64,000 nucleotides of DNA, from contig NZ_AP024601.1 in NCBI RefSeq assembly GCF_018326425.1, forward strand, positions 284,501-348,500, given 5' to 3'. Both the position numbers and the translations under genes were made by a program. This document shows positions 34,752-43,757 of the stretch, piece by piece. Source of the stretch: Polycladomyces abyssicola (GTDB taxonomy: Bacteria; Bacillota; Bacilli; Thermoactinomycetales; JIR-001). Position 1 is the first letter of the stretch. Every line of letters begins with the position of its first letter. The notes under the pieces were generated by a model. That model saw nothing but the letters and a program-made list of their open reading frames with translations, ran no database searches and was not told the DNA's origin.

Positions 34752-36245
34752 ATGGCCAAGGCGATCATGTTGCAGGGTACGGGTTCCGATGTGGGCAAGA
34801 GCGTGTTGTGCACTGCCTTTTGCCGCTATTTTTTTGAGGAAGGATATCGGGTGGCGCCGTTCAAATCGCAAAATATGGCGCTCAACTCCGCCATCACTGC
34901 CGATGGAGGCGAAATCGGGCGTGCCCAAGGTGTCCAGGCAGAAGCAGCGGGGATCGAACCGACCGTCCATATGAATCCCATTCTCCTCAAACCAAAAGGG
35001 GATATGGTCTCCGAAGTGATCGTGCACGGGCGCCATTATGCCGACATGGAGGCGGACGCCTATCGCGGAAGCGTATTGGAAAAAGCGTTGCCCGCAGTAC
35101 GCCGGTCCCTGTCGATTCTGTCCGAAGCATACGAGGTGCTGGTGATCGAGGGAGCGGGAAGTCCGGCGGAGATCAACCTGAAAGATCGGGACATCGCCAA
35201 CATGCGGGTGGCTGAACTGGCCGATGCCCCCGTTATTCTCGTCGGGGACATCGAACGGGGTGGCGTGTTCGCTTCGTTGGTGGGCACATTGGAGCTTCTG
35301 GACCCGGATGAGCGGGCAAGGGTAAAAGGCTTTATCATCAACAAATTTCGCGGCAAACGGGAACTGCTTGATCCCGGAATTGAATGGTTGGAACGGCGGA
35401 CCGGCATCCCCGTACTGGGTGTGGTACCCTATCTGGAAACCGGAATTGACCCGGAAGATTCGCTTTCACTGGAGTCGCTCCGGTTGAAAATGCCCGCATC
35501 CCGAGAGTTTGTGGACATCACCGTGATTGGCCTGCCCCGGATTTCCAATTTCACTGACTTTCTTCCGTTGGCTGACGCCCCCGACGTCCGTCTCCGTTAT
35601 GTCCGATCGGCCAAAGAACTGGGCGAACCCGACGCGGTGATTCTTCCCGGCACCAAAAACACCGTTGAGGATTTGGCGTGGTTGCGTGCATCGGGGTTGG
35701 CCGAGTCCATCCAACTCCTGCGAAACCAAGAAGTGGAAATTGTCGGCATCTGTGGAGGGTATCAAATGTTGGGGCACTCCCTGCACGATCCCGATGGAGT
35801 GGAATCCCATCCCGGCATCCACCCGGGGTTGGGCATGTTGGACATCCGGACGCACTTTATTTCGGACAAACGGACGGTTCGGGCATCCGGAGAAATCCTG
35901 ATCGAATGGGCCGGTGGGGTAAGCGTCTCCGGATATGAAATCCACATGGGCAGAACCGAGCGGGGAACGGATGCGAGCCCGGTGTTACAATGGTCGGACG
36001 GGCGCATGGATGGCGCGGTGTCGGCTGACGGAAGCGTATGGGGCACCTATCTGCACGGGTTGTTCGATAACGTGCCATTTACCCACGCCTGGATCAATCG
36101 TTTACGCAGGAAAAAGGGTTTGCCGCCCCGTTCCAAGGAGCATCTTGGTCGGCGCGCGGACAGGGACGCAATGTATGCCCGACTGTCCCGTTGGATTCGC
36201 GAGTATGTGGACATGGAACGGGTGAAGCAGATCATAGGGCTGTAG
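34752..36245 (+). CDS. cbiP: Adenosylcobyric acid synthase CbiP
   Basis: This enzyme amidates four carboxylates of adenosylcobyrinic acid a,c-diamide. The 497-residue protein has the N-terminal MLQGTGSDVGKSVLCTAFCR, PFKSQNMALNSAITADGGEI, VILPGTKNTVEDLAWLR, the glutamine-amidotransferase nucleophile in VGICGGYQMLG and a late YEIHMGRTER and GTYLHGLFDN. GGGAAAGGAG precedes the ATG. It is the last gene of the operon seen; cbiB, cobU, cobS and cobT are not in this window. Confidence 0.95.
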   Translation: MAKAIMLQGTGSDVGKSVLCTAFCRYFFEEGYRVAPFKSQNMALNSAITADGGEIGRAQGVQAEAAGIEPTVHMNPILLKPKGDMVSEVIVHGRHYADMEADAYRGSVLEKALPAVRRSLSILSEAYEVLVIEGAGSPAEINLKDRDIANMRVAELADAPVILVGDIERGGVFASLVGTLELLDPDERARVKGFIINKFRGKRELLDPGIEWLERRTGIPVLGVVPYLETGIDPEDSLSLESLRLKMPASREFVDITVIGLPRISNFTDFLPLADAPDVRLRYVRSAKELGEPDAVILPGTKNTVEDLAWLRASGLAESIQLLRNQEVEIVGICGGYQMLGHSLHDPDGVESHPGIHPGLGMLDIRTHFISDKRTVRASGEILIEWAGGVSVSGYEIHMGRTERGTDASPVLQWSDGRMDGAVSADGSVWGTYLHGLFDNVPFTHAWINRLRRKKGLPPRSKEHLGRRADRDAMYARLSRWIREYVDMERVKQIIGL

Positions 36246-36684
36246 GAAGCCATGCTCCATTGATTTACGTGTCTAATCAAATTTTTCTCACAATGTTTGA
36301 CTGGAACCTAACATTTTAATTTGAATAAATCAGACCCCGTCCCCAAACGACGTGGGGATTCGTTTCCAAGACGGTAAATAAGAAACAATCACATTGCCCA
36401 TGATCAGTCTTTCTTTAAATACGGACGGCATGACGAATCCTATACGCATGCACGTTCAGTCCTTTTCACTGGTATTAGTTGTATTTGTTTATCTAGGATA
36501 GAGGATGTTGGAATATGCGGCTACCCTTTCGATAAAGGTTTTCAAAACATCTGTTCATTCCTGCTGCATGCGGATGATTTCTGATTAAACGGGGTCGATT
36601 TGAAATTGAAGTCTTTATCATGGGTGGTATGTTAAAACCGATTCGAATTTGGGCGTATATACGCGGAATTGCAGATGTCAGGCT
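36246..36684. other. Non-coding region after the cbi operon
   Basis: This AT-rich stretch lacks supported genes. A weak CCCC/GGGG hairpin near 36350, followed by ATTCGTTT, could end the cbi transcript. Nothing else is recognised. Confidence 0.4.
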
Positions 36685-36924
36685 TTAGCCGTGGTAGACG
36701 TCACAAGAGGGTTTTGAGCTCCATGTTCCCTGTAGTACAAGTTTCATGTAATGTAGTCGAAGCCGGTTAAAGTCTCGTTCTGTAAGCTCAAAACGCCCCA
36801 CACTATTTATTTTAGGAGCAATATCAAGATATTTAGATAGCAACAAGCGGACAGTCCGATAATTAAGGTTCAGACGGCGGGCAGCTTCGTGTAAAGACAT
36901 GGTTACTTCTTGTCCCTTTTCCAA
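36685..36924 (-). CDS. Small helix-turn-helix protein
   Basis: This 79-residue protein (VTMSLHEAARRLNLNYRTVR) has the shape of an excisionase/MerR-like DNA-binding helix-turn-helix, followed by FELTERDFNRLRLHYM. A TTG start at 36924 has GGGAGG nine bases upstream; ATG at 36900 is an alternative. It lies in AT-rich accessory DNA without partner genes, so its target is unknown. A second small minus-strand ORF (36903-37100, MASRRILAIPLIDGKKLASK) overlaps its start and is doubtful. Confidence 0.5.
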   Translation of the reverse strand: MEKGQEVTMSLHEAARRLNLNYRTVRLLLSKYLDIAPKINSVGRFELTERDFNRLRLHYMKLVLQGTWSSKPSCDVYHG

Positions 36925-37093
36925 TTAAGGAAACCTCCCGTCAATTTTTTACACAATCTTTCGTCAGCCACCCACTCCATTTCCTTCCATTCGACCAAAA
37001 ATCCCATTTTAAGACAAAAAAGAAGCCACATTTTAATCCCTTTACTGGCAAGTTTTTTGCCATCGATCAGTGGGATAGCAAGGATTCGCCGCG

Positions 37094-37118
37094 ACGCCAC
37101 AAGAAGTGGCGTTTTTTA
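37094..37118 (+). terminator. Plus-strand terminator without a gene
   Basis: ACGCCAC and GTGGCGT form a 7-bp stem with loop AAGAA, followed by TTTTTATT. No plus-strand gene lies upstream within 800 bp, so it may end an unannotated small RNA. Confidence 0.6.
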
Positions 37119-37173
37119 TTGCCATATTTCACTGTTTGTTTGACAGTATGCCTGACCACAGTAGACCTTAGTA

Positions 37174-37199
37174 GTATCAAAAACGATCGTTTTTCATAC
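37174..37199. promoter_or_regulatory. 26-bp palindrome centred on ACGATCGT
   Basis: AAAAACGATCGTTTTT is perfectly symmetrical and is extended on both sides by GTAT and ATAC after one mismatch. It could be an operator or a bidirectional terminator. Confidence 0.35.
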
Positions 37200-37488
37200 T
37201 TTACCGACGAAACCCCCTGTGTTGCCGACAAACAGGCTTTATTTCGGTCTCAAAACTCAGTATCAAAATCAAAGTCTCAATAGCGACCGTTTCAACGAGT
37301 TATGAGACAATGAAGGAGAATCCGCTAGGTTGCAAGCCCTAGACGGGTTTTGCGAAGGCCTCTCTCGGTTCCAGATCGGAAACAAAACTCATCATGGGGT
37401 TTGTTCGGATATCCGTGCTAATGATGTTAAATAGTTATAATATTTGGTATAACCATTTATTTGATTCTTTGGAGAGGAAGATCATTTG

Positions 37489-37818
37489 ATGAACCGCACT
37501 GTGAAGTACACGCTGTGGGCGCTTGTGACGGTCTTGGTGGAGGCTGGGCTGACCTGGGCGGTGGCCAGGGCGCTGTCCATGCCTTTTGAAGAAATCGCAT
37601 TTTTCATCGCCGTGATCGGTGCAGTCGTGGTGTATTTATTCAGCAGCCAGGGTGGTTTCGGTTCGTCCGCGGTGAATCTGGATGTTCAAGCGTCCACCGG
37701 GATAAAGATGGAGCATGAAGAGCATAAGGTATTCAGGAATCCGCTCTTGGTCGGCTCCATCCAGTACTTGTTGGTGGTGATCGGTTTGACCGTGGTGGCG
37801 TACAGGGAGCATTTTTGA
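37489..37818 (+). CDS. Small integral membrane protein of unknown function
   Basis: This 109-residue protein has three hydrophobic stretches: YTLWALVTVLVEAGLTWAVA, FFIAVIGAVVVYLFSS and YLLVVIGLTVVAY. A polar loop between the second and third (QASTGIKMEHEEHKVF) is charged. The ATG at 37489 follows GGAGAGG at long spacing; the TTG directly before it is another candidate. No family is recognised. It stands alone, with a -10-like TATAAT upstream. Confidence 0.55.
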   Translation: MNRTVKYTLWALVTVLVEAGLTWAVARALSMPFEEIAFFIAVIGAVVVYLFSSQGGFGSSAVNLDVQASTGIKMEHEEHKVFRNPLLVGSIQYLLVVIGLTVVAYREHF

Positions 37819-38316
37819 TTCGATGCACATAGGCTGATCCATGATGGGGCGGGTCTTTCACCCTCCAATTTTGCCGGTTCAGTCGAAAATGCCCGAGTGG
37901 AAATGACATGGAGAAGTTGGCCTCCAACAATGTTTTTCCATCGCCCTAACTTTCGATACGCGATTTATTATCGCTATTGGGAAACAGGAACAAAAAACAG
38001 AAGGAACGAATAGGGTACTCAATTTACTTAAGAGTAGGGGGTTACCTATGAAACCGCTAGTAGGGATCGCGGTTCTTTTTCCGGAAAAAACGATAAATGG
38101 AGATTCCTTGGACACGGGCCTGCGGGTTCAAGTCTCGGAATAAAGGGACCTGCTGCAATGCATTCCATTTTCCATAAAAATATTCCTTTCTCTGAGTTGA
38201 TTTTATTTATTATAATAAATGCAGTGCTAACCGATTTACCACATGCTGAATAGAGAAAACGAAGCCGATGATAAATTTAAAGACGGATAAATCTATTTTG
38301 AGAAGGGGAAACGATT
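37819..38316. other. About 500 bp without a supported gene
   Basis: An ORF of 31 codons at 38048-38143 (MKPLVGIAVLFPEKTINGDS) has a GGGGG-type RBS but no other support. The rest is AT-rich, with several T- and A-rich tracts likely to contain the promoter of the next operon. Confidence 0.4.
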
Positions 38317-38718
38317 TTGGTAAAGATCATTTTATTTTTTCACGTCCTAGGGGCGATTGGAATGGGATTCTACCTCTTATTGCCCTTTTTATTGCAAAAA
38401 ATGTTTATTCAAAAAAGATCCGTTCTCCGAGTATTGTACCGGATGAACTTTATCACTCAATGGATTCTCGTCGTTCAATTGTTTACGGGCGGTTTCTTAT
38501 ATACGCAAGGAGAATATTCCACCCGGTGGACGATGCTTGTGGCATTCACTTATGTGGCGATCGGTGCTTTCGGTGGGTTGTTTGGCTATCACATCCGTCA
38601 TTTTCTTAAGTCCCCCGGTCAATATGAACTTGAACCATGGATGCGAAAAGTTCGCTTTCTCGCTATCCTTACGACTGTCTCCATGTTCATGATAATCGTA
38701 TTGATGTTATTTCCCTAG
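38317..38718 (+). CDS. Four-helix integral membrane protein of unknown function
   Basis: This 133-residue protein starts at TTG with GAAGGGGAAACGAT upstream. It has four hydrophobic helices: the N-terminal IILFFHVLGAIGMGFYLLLP, FITQWILVVQLFTGGFLY, MLVAFTYVAIGAFGGLFGY and FLAILTTVSMFMIIVLML. A His in the first helix (FFHVLG) and YHIRHF after the third resemble small DUF2269-like or haem-copper-associated membrane proteins, but I do not recognise it surely. The NhaC gene follows 46 bp later, so they may be co-transcribed. Confidence 0.55.
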   Translation: MVKIILFFHVLGAIGMGFYLLLPFLLQKMFIQKRSVLRVLYRMNFITQWILVVQLFTGGFLYTQGEYSTRWTMLVAFTYVAIGAFGGLFGYHIRHFLKSPGQYELEPWMRKVRFLAILTTVSMFMIIVLMLFP

Positions 38719-38764
38719 GGGGTTATCTAAAAGGTGATGAAGCCTATAGAGGAGATCGATTCCA

Positions 38765-40168
38765 GTGAGTCTACATGAGGAGAAAACGGATAAAAAAAAC
38801 CGAACCGTTCCTTTTTCTCTGTCCACCGTACCTTTTCTTGTTTCCATCGTGGGATTGATCGCTGCATTAAAATTTATAAAAATCCCTTTGTATTCTGGAC
38901 TTATGGCGGGATGGCTGACAGCCGTAGTGATATCCCTCTTCCATGGAGGGACATTTAGGTCAGTGGTTCGCGCGACATCTCAAGGGATGAAGAGCACTTT
39001 TTTCGTTGTCGCCATTCTCTTGCTGATTGCTGGAATCATCTCAGTATGGCTTGCTTCTGGGACGGTCCCGGCCATGATTTGCTATGGGATACAATTGATT
39101 CACCCCAAGTTTCTTGTTGTGACCGCTTTTTTACTCGCAACGGTCTCGTCGATGGCACTAGGCTCTTCTGTAGCGACCCTATCCACCATGGGAATTGCTA
39201 TTGCAGGGATAGCACAAGTTTTTAATCTATCCCCCGCACTCATCGGAGGTGCACTCATCTCCGGTGCGATGGTTGGAGATCGCACATCACCCGTTTCAGG
39301 AACATTTCACTTGGTTGCCCATATGACAGAAACCAAAGCGGAAGATAATTACAAACCAATGTGGCAGACGGGAATACCGATGATCGTCCTATGTATCCTT
39401 CTCTTCTTTTACCTTGGGTATGGCAAAGCTTCCGGGAGTCTTCATCCCATGAGCCATCCCTTACTGAAAGAATTAATCCTACATTTTCAAATGCCCTGGT
39501 ACGTGTTGATCCCTCCTATTCTAGTGCTCATACTGGCCATGTTTCGTGTTTCTATTCTGCTGAACCTCGGGATCGGCATCGTATTGGGGACCCTCTTCGC
39601 CGTCACGCTGCAAGGAGATTCATGGCTCTCGGTTTTACGTTCTCTGTGGCTCGGTTATGATTTTCAAGTGAATGGACAAGTATTGCTCCACGGCGGAGGT
39701 ATCTGGCCGATGTTCAACGAGGTTTTACTGATTGTCGCGGCGGGGGCTTTAAACGGGGTCATGGAGGAAAGTGGTATGTTACATACGATCCTTGATTCGT
39801 TACTGCAGCGCATCCGCTCGAAAAGCGGATTGATCGGCGTGACTGTCTTACTAAGTATCTCTATGTCATTACTGGCATGCAATCAGTCATTATCCGTGAT
39901 TGTGCCGGGACGAACTCTTCGTTCCACATTTGAGAAGCTGGGAGTTCCTCTTCGTTATTTGGTGAGAAGTTTAGCAGACTCGGGTGTCGTCGTTTCGCCG
40001 CTGATCCCTTGGAATTTACATGGCATCCTCTGTTCTACGGCTATGGGTATACCAACACTCGTTTACTTCCCGTATGCTTTCTTTTTGTGGGGATTGCCCA
40101 TCATAACCCTTCTGCTCGCCTTTCGGCCAAGAAGGTGTCCTTCAAATGATGTCGGAATGAGCAATTGA
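38765..40168 (+). CDS. NhaC-family Na+/H+ antiporter
   Basis: This 467-residue membrane protein has about twelve hydrophobic segments. The family motif is visible as GAMVGDRTSPVSGTFHLVAH near residues 175-195, and MALGSSVATLSTMGIAIAG and ACNQSLSVIVPGRTL provide the conserved half-helix regions. NhaC transporters exchange Na+ (or malate/lactate in some relatives) for H+. The GTG at 38765 follows GAGGAG. Its codon use is more AT-rich than the genome average, in line with the surrounding accessory region. Confidence 0.85.
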   Translation: MSLHEEKTDKKNRTVPFSLSTVPFLVSIVGLIAALKFIKIPLYSGLMAGWLTAVVISLFHGGTFRSVVRATSQGMKSTFFVVAILLLIAGIISVWLASGTVPAMICYGIQLIHPKFLVVTAFLLATVSSMALGSSVATLSTMGIAIAGIAQVFNLSPALIGGALISGAMVGDRTSPVSGTFHLVAHMTETKAEDNYKPMWQTGIPMIVLCILLFFYLGYGKASGSLHPMSHPLLKELILHFQMPWYVLIPPILVLILAMFRVSILLNLGIGIVLGTLFAVTLQGDSWLSVLRSLWLGYDFQVNGQVLLHGGGIWPMFNEVLLIVAAGALNGVMEESGMLHTILDSLLQRIRSKSGLIGVTVLLSISMSLLACNQSLSVIVPGRTLRSTFEKLGVPLRYLVRSLADSGVVVSPLIPWNLHGILCSTAMGIPTLVYFPYAFFLWGLPIITLLLAFRPRRCPSNDVGMSN

Positions 40169-40180
40169 TATGAGGTGTGA

Positions 40181-40288
40181 TTCCCCATTTCAAGAGTACT
40201 CAGTACTTCCCAAGCGGCCATCGAGGTTTCCCATCTTCGTAAAGGTACGGCAAGCAAGTCGCGGTTAGGGATGTCAGTTTTACTGTAG
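40181..40288 (+). pseudogene. Remnant of an ECF sigma factor C-terminus
   Basis: The frame open from 40181 to a TAG at 40286 encodes FPISRVLSTSQAAIEVSHLR and then KGTASKSRLGMSVLL. This resembles the region-4 helix-turn-helix of ECF sigma factors (xISxxLxxSxAAIEVxLxR). The N-terminal three quarters are missing. It ends 14 bp before the broken anti-sigma gene, the usual sigma/anti-sigma order. The identity rests on a short match. Confidence 0.4.
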
Positions 40289-40301
40289 AGGAAGGGGATC
40301 G

Positions 40302-40851
40302 ATGGGGGGAAATAAACTTTGCGATCGTCTCCGATTAAAGGTCGAAATCCGTGAACAGATGGCGGAACACCTCGACGTGTGCGAGGATTGCAGGAAAGAA
40401 TAAGAAGAAATTCGGTTTCTTGACAACATCCTATTCTCGGCATTGTCAATGGAATTATTGCCTCCGGGTTTGACAGAGGAAATTCTACGGCGTACGGACC
40501 TGATACGGGAAAACCTCCCCGAAAGGGATTTGGTCCGGAGGGATCTTCTGCCGGGAATTTTGGGAAGCGGTATGGTTTCGGTGTTGACCCTGCTTTTGGT
40601 GGGGATCTTCTGATTCGGTTTTTTTGGAACTATCCGGGATGCTTGATCCCTTGGGGGATGCGACCATTCCATAGTTTCTGCAACCAGTGGCCGGTTTGTG
40701 GGAGGTCTCCCTCCCCGTTTGGGAAAGCATGGGTGCGAAAAAGTCTCTGGATGCTTTGGGACCATGGATTCAATGGAGGGCTTCTTTGACACCGATCGGT
40801 GAGTTGGGATTTGCGATCATTTGTTTGATGGTTACAGTCCCTTTCTGGTGA
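40302..40851 (+). pseudogene. Broken zinc-finger anti-sigma factor
   Basis: ATG 40302 with GAGGAAGGGG opens MGGNKLCDRLRLKVEIREQM and the zinc-binding H-x3-C-x2-C (HLDVCEDC), then stops at a TAA. The same frame continues EEIRFLDNILFSALSMEL through a hydrophobic LLPGILGSGMVSVLTLLLV and meets TGA. Beyond a frameshift near 40625 the coding pattern resumes (LELSGMLDPLGDAT, another stop TAG, FLQPVAGLWEVSLPVW) and ends with a helix LGFAIICLMVTVPFW at 40851. At least three stops and one frameshift make it dead. Confidence 0.6.
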
Positions 40852-40895
40852 AGGACGGTCAAGGCAACCTATCACGCAAATAAGGAGGGAATATT

Positions 40896-41639
40896 GTGAA
40901 TCGATGGATTTCAGGGTTGTTGATCCTTGTTTTGGCGGCCGGTTTATTGTTGGGGTTCAGTTTCTTGGAGCGGGGCTCGTTGGCTCATCATGTGTTTGGA
41001 ACAGTAGCCCCGCATGGGGACGGTTCCTTCGGTTGGCACGGTTGGACGGGAAAGCACGGCATGCCGGGTGAAGGCATGAAGAATTCGTATTTCCATGGAC
41101 ACGCGGCCGGGGATTGGAATCACGGAAGAAGGGGAGGAATGGGCTCCGTGGCCGCGTGGATTCCCACATTGATCGGAATTATCTCCCTGGTGGTACTCGC
41201 TGATACGTTTTTGCGGCGGGAAATGGACCAGACACAGGAACAAGTGACGACGGCTCCATGGAAATCGCTTTGGATGGGTTTTTTGACGGTGTTGATTACC
41301 GCGGCAGTGTCGTTTTTGCTTGGCATATCCATCGTGGGGATTCCGGTCGTCTTGGCTCTCATGGTGGTCCTGATGATTGCGACCGGCATCGGATTCACCA
41401 CCTTGGCGGTCCATGTCGGAACCCTCGTTTCGGATCGCTTGAACTGGTTGACTGATGCACGCTGGAAAACACTGATTCTGGGGGCTGTTTTGTTGGCCCA
41501 CCTGGCTTGGGTTCCGGCGGTGGGGTGGTTGGTACTTACGGGTATCTTTCTGACCGGCTTGGGTGGAGTAATGATGCATTGGGTTCCGCGCTTGAGGGAA
41601 CGATGGAGAACATGGCGTGAAAAACGGAGGAACCACTGA
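40896..41639 (+). CDS. Multi-helix membrane protein, possible envelope stress effector
   Basis: This 247-residue protein starts at GTG with AAGGAGGG upstream. An N-terminal helix (SGLLILVLAAGLLLGFSFL) is followed by a Gly/His-rich exposed loop (HGDGSFGWHGWTGKHGMPGEG and GHAAGDWNHGRRGG) and then four or five helices ending in an Arg-rich tail. The second half resembles the bactofilin/anti-sigma-linked membrane proteins seen after sigma/anti-sigma pairs, but no family is certain. It follows the dead sigma/anti-sigma remnants by 44 bp and probably was their target or third partner; it remains intact. Confidence 0.5.
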   Translation: MNRWISGLLILVLAAGLLLGFSFLERGSLAHHVFGTVAPHGDGSFGWHGWTGKHGMPGEGMKNSYFHGHAAGDWNHGRRGGMGSVAAWIPTLIGIISLVVLADTFLRREMDQTQEQVTTAPWKSLWMGFLTVLITAAVSFLLGISIVGIPVVLALMVVLMIATGIGFTTLAVHVGTLVSDRLNWLTDARWKTLILGAVLLAHLAWVPAVGWLVLTGIFLTGLGGVMMHWVPRLRERWRTWREKRRNH

Positions 41640-42174
41640 AAAAAGGGGCAGTTGGTTCCTGAGAACCACCATAGGTTTTATTTCTGACACAATGGCCTTT
41701 TGATACATTGGTAAATAGGATTGGACGCCATTTTGTGGATTTTACAGAAACTGCTGCCTAAAAGCCCACGGCGCCCATCGGAAGTGCCCTTGGGGTATTT
41801 TAATCGTGGATGAAAGGCGGCGTTGCTCGGAATCCCCCTTGTGGGGATAGCAAGAGCAACTTGTCTATAGTATAATCGAACGTATGAGCGGTGCTCATCC
41901 CACTGGTTATGGGTTCCGTTCCTTGAAAACGTTATGGTATGGGGTTCCAGCGGCGAACCAGTCTCTCCCGCTGGGTAAAACCATAAGAGTGAAAAAAGGA
42001 ACTAGGACACTGGTAACAGGTGTCCATTCCTTTTTCGTTAGATTTGTTTTAAATAAATGAAAAAGTTGAACAAAGCGTGCGACAATTGTGGGGCAAGTCA
42101 CTAAAATATACTCTAGTCGAAAAAAATAGACGATAGCTATATACAACGGTCAAAATGGTGAAATATATTGTTAC
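41640..42174. mobile_element. IS200/IS605-like relic, copy 2
   Basis: From 41745 to 42016 it matches 19207-19440, including the GGGATGAAAGGCGGC-type end, GAATCCCCCTTGTGGGGAT, GAGCGGTGCTCATCCCACTG and AAAAGGAACTAGGACACTGG. It differs by a 30-odd-base insertion near 41768 (GGCGCCCATCGGAAGTGCCC), which resembles the 3' end of copy 1, and by a short insertion near 41865. It has no transposase gene. The remaining sequence up to the dicarboxylate gene terminator is AT-rich and empty. Confidence 0.45.
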
Positions 42175-42210
42175 AAAAAACCGGCTCCTGCACGTACAGG
42201 GAGCCGGTTC
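42175..42210 (-). terminator. Terminator of the dicarboxylate symporter gene
   Basis: On the minus strand AACCGGCTCC and GGAGCCGGTT form a 10-bp stem followed by TTTTTTG. Confidence 0.85.
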
Positions 42211-42244
42211 ATTCGTGTTTATATTATTTTAAAATTTTTCAAGT

Positions 42245-43528
42245 TCACGATGCGTCCACTCCTACCGCATCGGAAGGAGAGGAGCCATCATGCTTGCCGA
42301 CTTGCGGATGATTAGGATGGAATTCGTTTTCACTTTTGGCCACGACGATCGTGGCGATGCCGTTTCCGATCATGTTGACGATTGCCCGCGCTTCAGACAT
42401 GAAGCGGTCTACACCGAGCAACAGGGCCAATCCCTCCAAGGGAATCGCATGTGTGGCACTCAGCGTGGAGGCCAGCACGATAAACCCGCCGCCCGTTACT
42501 GTCGCCGCTCCTTTTGAAGTCAGCATCAGGATGGCGAGAATCGTCAGCTCCTGCGTCAAGCTCAGATCTACGCCGCTCACCTGGGCCAGGAACACGACGG
42601 CCATGGTCAGATAGATCGATGTACCGTCCAAGTTGAAGGCATATCCTGTCGGCAGAACCAAGCCGACCACCGATTTGGAACAACCGTATTCTTCCATCCG
42701 CTTCATCATGCGGGGCAAAACGGATTCGGACGAGGAGGTCCCCAGCACGATGAGCAATTCTTCTTTGATAAATTTGAGGTAGTTCCACAGACTGAACCCG
42801 TACATCCGGCAAATCAGATTCAAGACAACGAACACGAACAGGAACATGGTGATGTAGACGGCCAGCATCAGTTTTCCAAGCGGAATGAGGGAGGACAGGC
42901 CGTATTTTCCGATCGTGTAGGACATCGCTCCAAAGGCGCCAAGCGGAGCTACTCGCATGATGATGTTGACGATTTTGAAAAACACTTTGGAGATCTGGTC
43001 CAACAGATCGATCAGCGGTTTCCCGAAATTGCCGAGCGTAGCCAAAGCAAACCCGAACAGTACGGAGAAGAAGACTACCTGCAAGGTGTCGCCTTTGGCA
43101 AAGGCATCCACGATGTTGGAGGGAACGATATGAACCAGGAAGTCAACCAGATTCATTTTCTTCCCTTCACTGACATATTGAGAAACTTGATCCTGACCTT
43201 GACTCGGGTCCAGATGAACTCCCATGCCCGGTTTCACCACATTGGCAACAATGAGGCCGATGACCAAAGCGATGGTGGTTACGATCTCAAAGTAGAGGAG
43301 CGCTTTTCCGCCGACTCTCCCCACCTTTTTCATATCGCCCATTTTGGCAATCCCGACAACGATGGTCAGGAAGACGATCGGGGCGATCACCATCTTTACC
43401 ATGTTGATGAAAACGTCTCCAATTGGTTTCATGGCTTTGGCCGTATCAGGAGCCAAAGTACCCAAAATGATTCCGAGCGTAATGGCGGTCAGCACTTGAA
43501 AGGTCAGATTGGTGACCAATCTTTTCAT
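42245..43528 (-). CDS. Dicarboxylate/amino acid:cation symporter (DAACS family)
   Basis: This 427-residue membrane transporter has the DctA/GltP/DctP signatures: the Ser-rich hairpin [37 protein letters not shown] with the cation and substrate residues, [18 protein letters not shown], and [16 protein letters not shown] near the C-terminus. It takes up C4-dicarboxylates or glutamate/aspartate with Na+ or H+. The start at 43528 has AAAGGAGG. The two-component genes directly upstream on the same strand suggest a dicarboxylate substrate, as for DctP with DctSR in Bacillus subtilis. Confidence 0.9.
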   Translation of the reverse strand: MKRLVTNLTFQVLTAITLGIILGTLAPDTAKAMKPIGDVFINMVKMVIAPIVFLTIVVGIAKMGDMKKVGRVGGKALLYFEIVTTIALVIGLIVANVVKPGMGVHLDPSQGQDQVSQYVSEGKKMNLVDFLVHIVPSNIVDAFAKGDTLQVVFFSVLFGFALATLGNFGKPLIDLLDQISKVFFKIVNIIMRVAPLGAFGAMSYTIGKYGLSSLIPLGKLMLAVYITMFLFVFVVLNLICRMYGFSLWNYLKFIKEELLIVLGTSSSESVLPRMMKRMEEYGCSKSVVGLVLPTGYAFNLDGTSIYLTMAVVFLAQVSGVDLSLTQELTILAILMLTSKGAATVTGGGFIVLASTLSATHAIPLEGLALLLGVDRFMSEARAIVNMIGNGIATIVVAKSENEFHPNHPQVGKHDGSSPSDAVGVDAS

Positions 43529-43724
43529 CCAGGTTAACCTCCTTTGCTGTATCGGGCATCCTATTACTGGAAAATATCTTACTATCATACAGGTCTGAAA
43601 ATGGTAATCGCTTTCATCATTGAATATACCAATGTTTCTTGTATTGTGTCTATCATGTTACGTGAAAATGGATATTTCGTGAATCATGCGAAAGTAAGAA
43701 AATTATTTTGTAACTAAAATAAGT

Positions 43725-43753
43725 AAAAAAGCACCCGATTTCTTAACGGGTGC
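43725..43753 (-). terminator. Terminator of the response regulator gene
   Basis: On the minus strand GCACCCG and CGGGTGC form a stem followed by TTTTTTAC. It separates the two-component operon from the symporter gene. Confidence 0.8.
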
Positions 43754-43757
43754 GATA

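Larger units (their letters stand above)
36925..37488. other. AT-rich region with an orphan terminator and a palindrome
   Basis: It holds a possible 65-codon minus-strand ORF (36903-37100), a plus-strand terminator at 37094-37118, a palindrome at 37174-37199 and a -10-like TATAAT at 37436-37441 without a clear -35, probably part of the promoter of the following gene. No other coding sequence is supported. Confidence 0.4.

Noticed and set aside
38048-38143. 31-codon ORF with a GGGTTCAAGTC-like T-loop near its end
   Set aside because: There is no matching acceptor stem or anticodon arm for a tRNA and no family support for the peptide.
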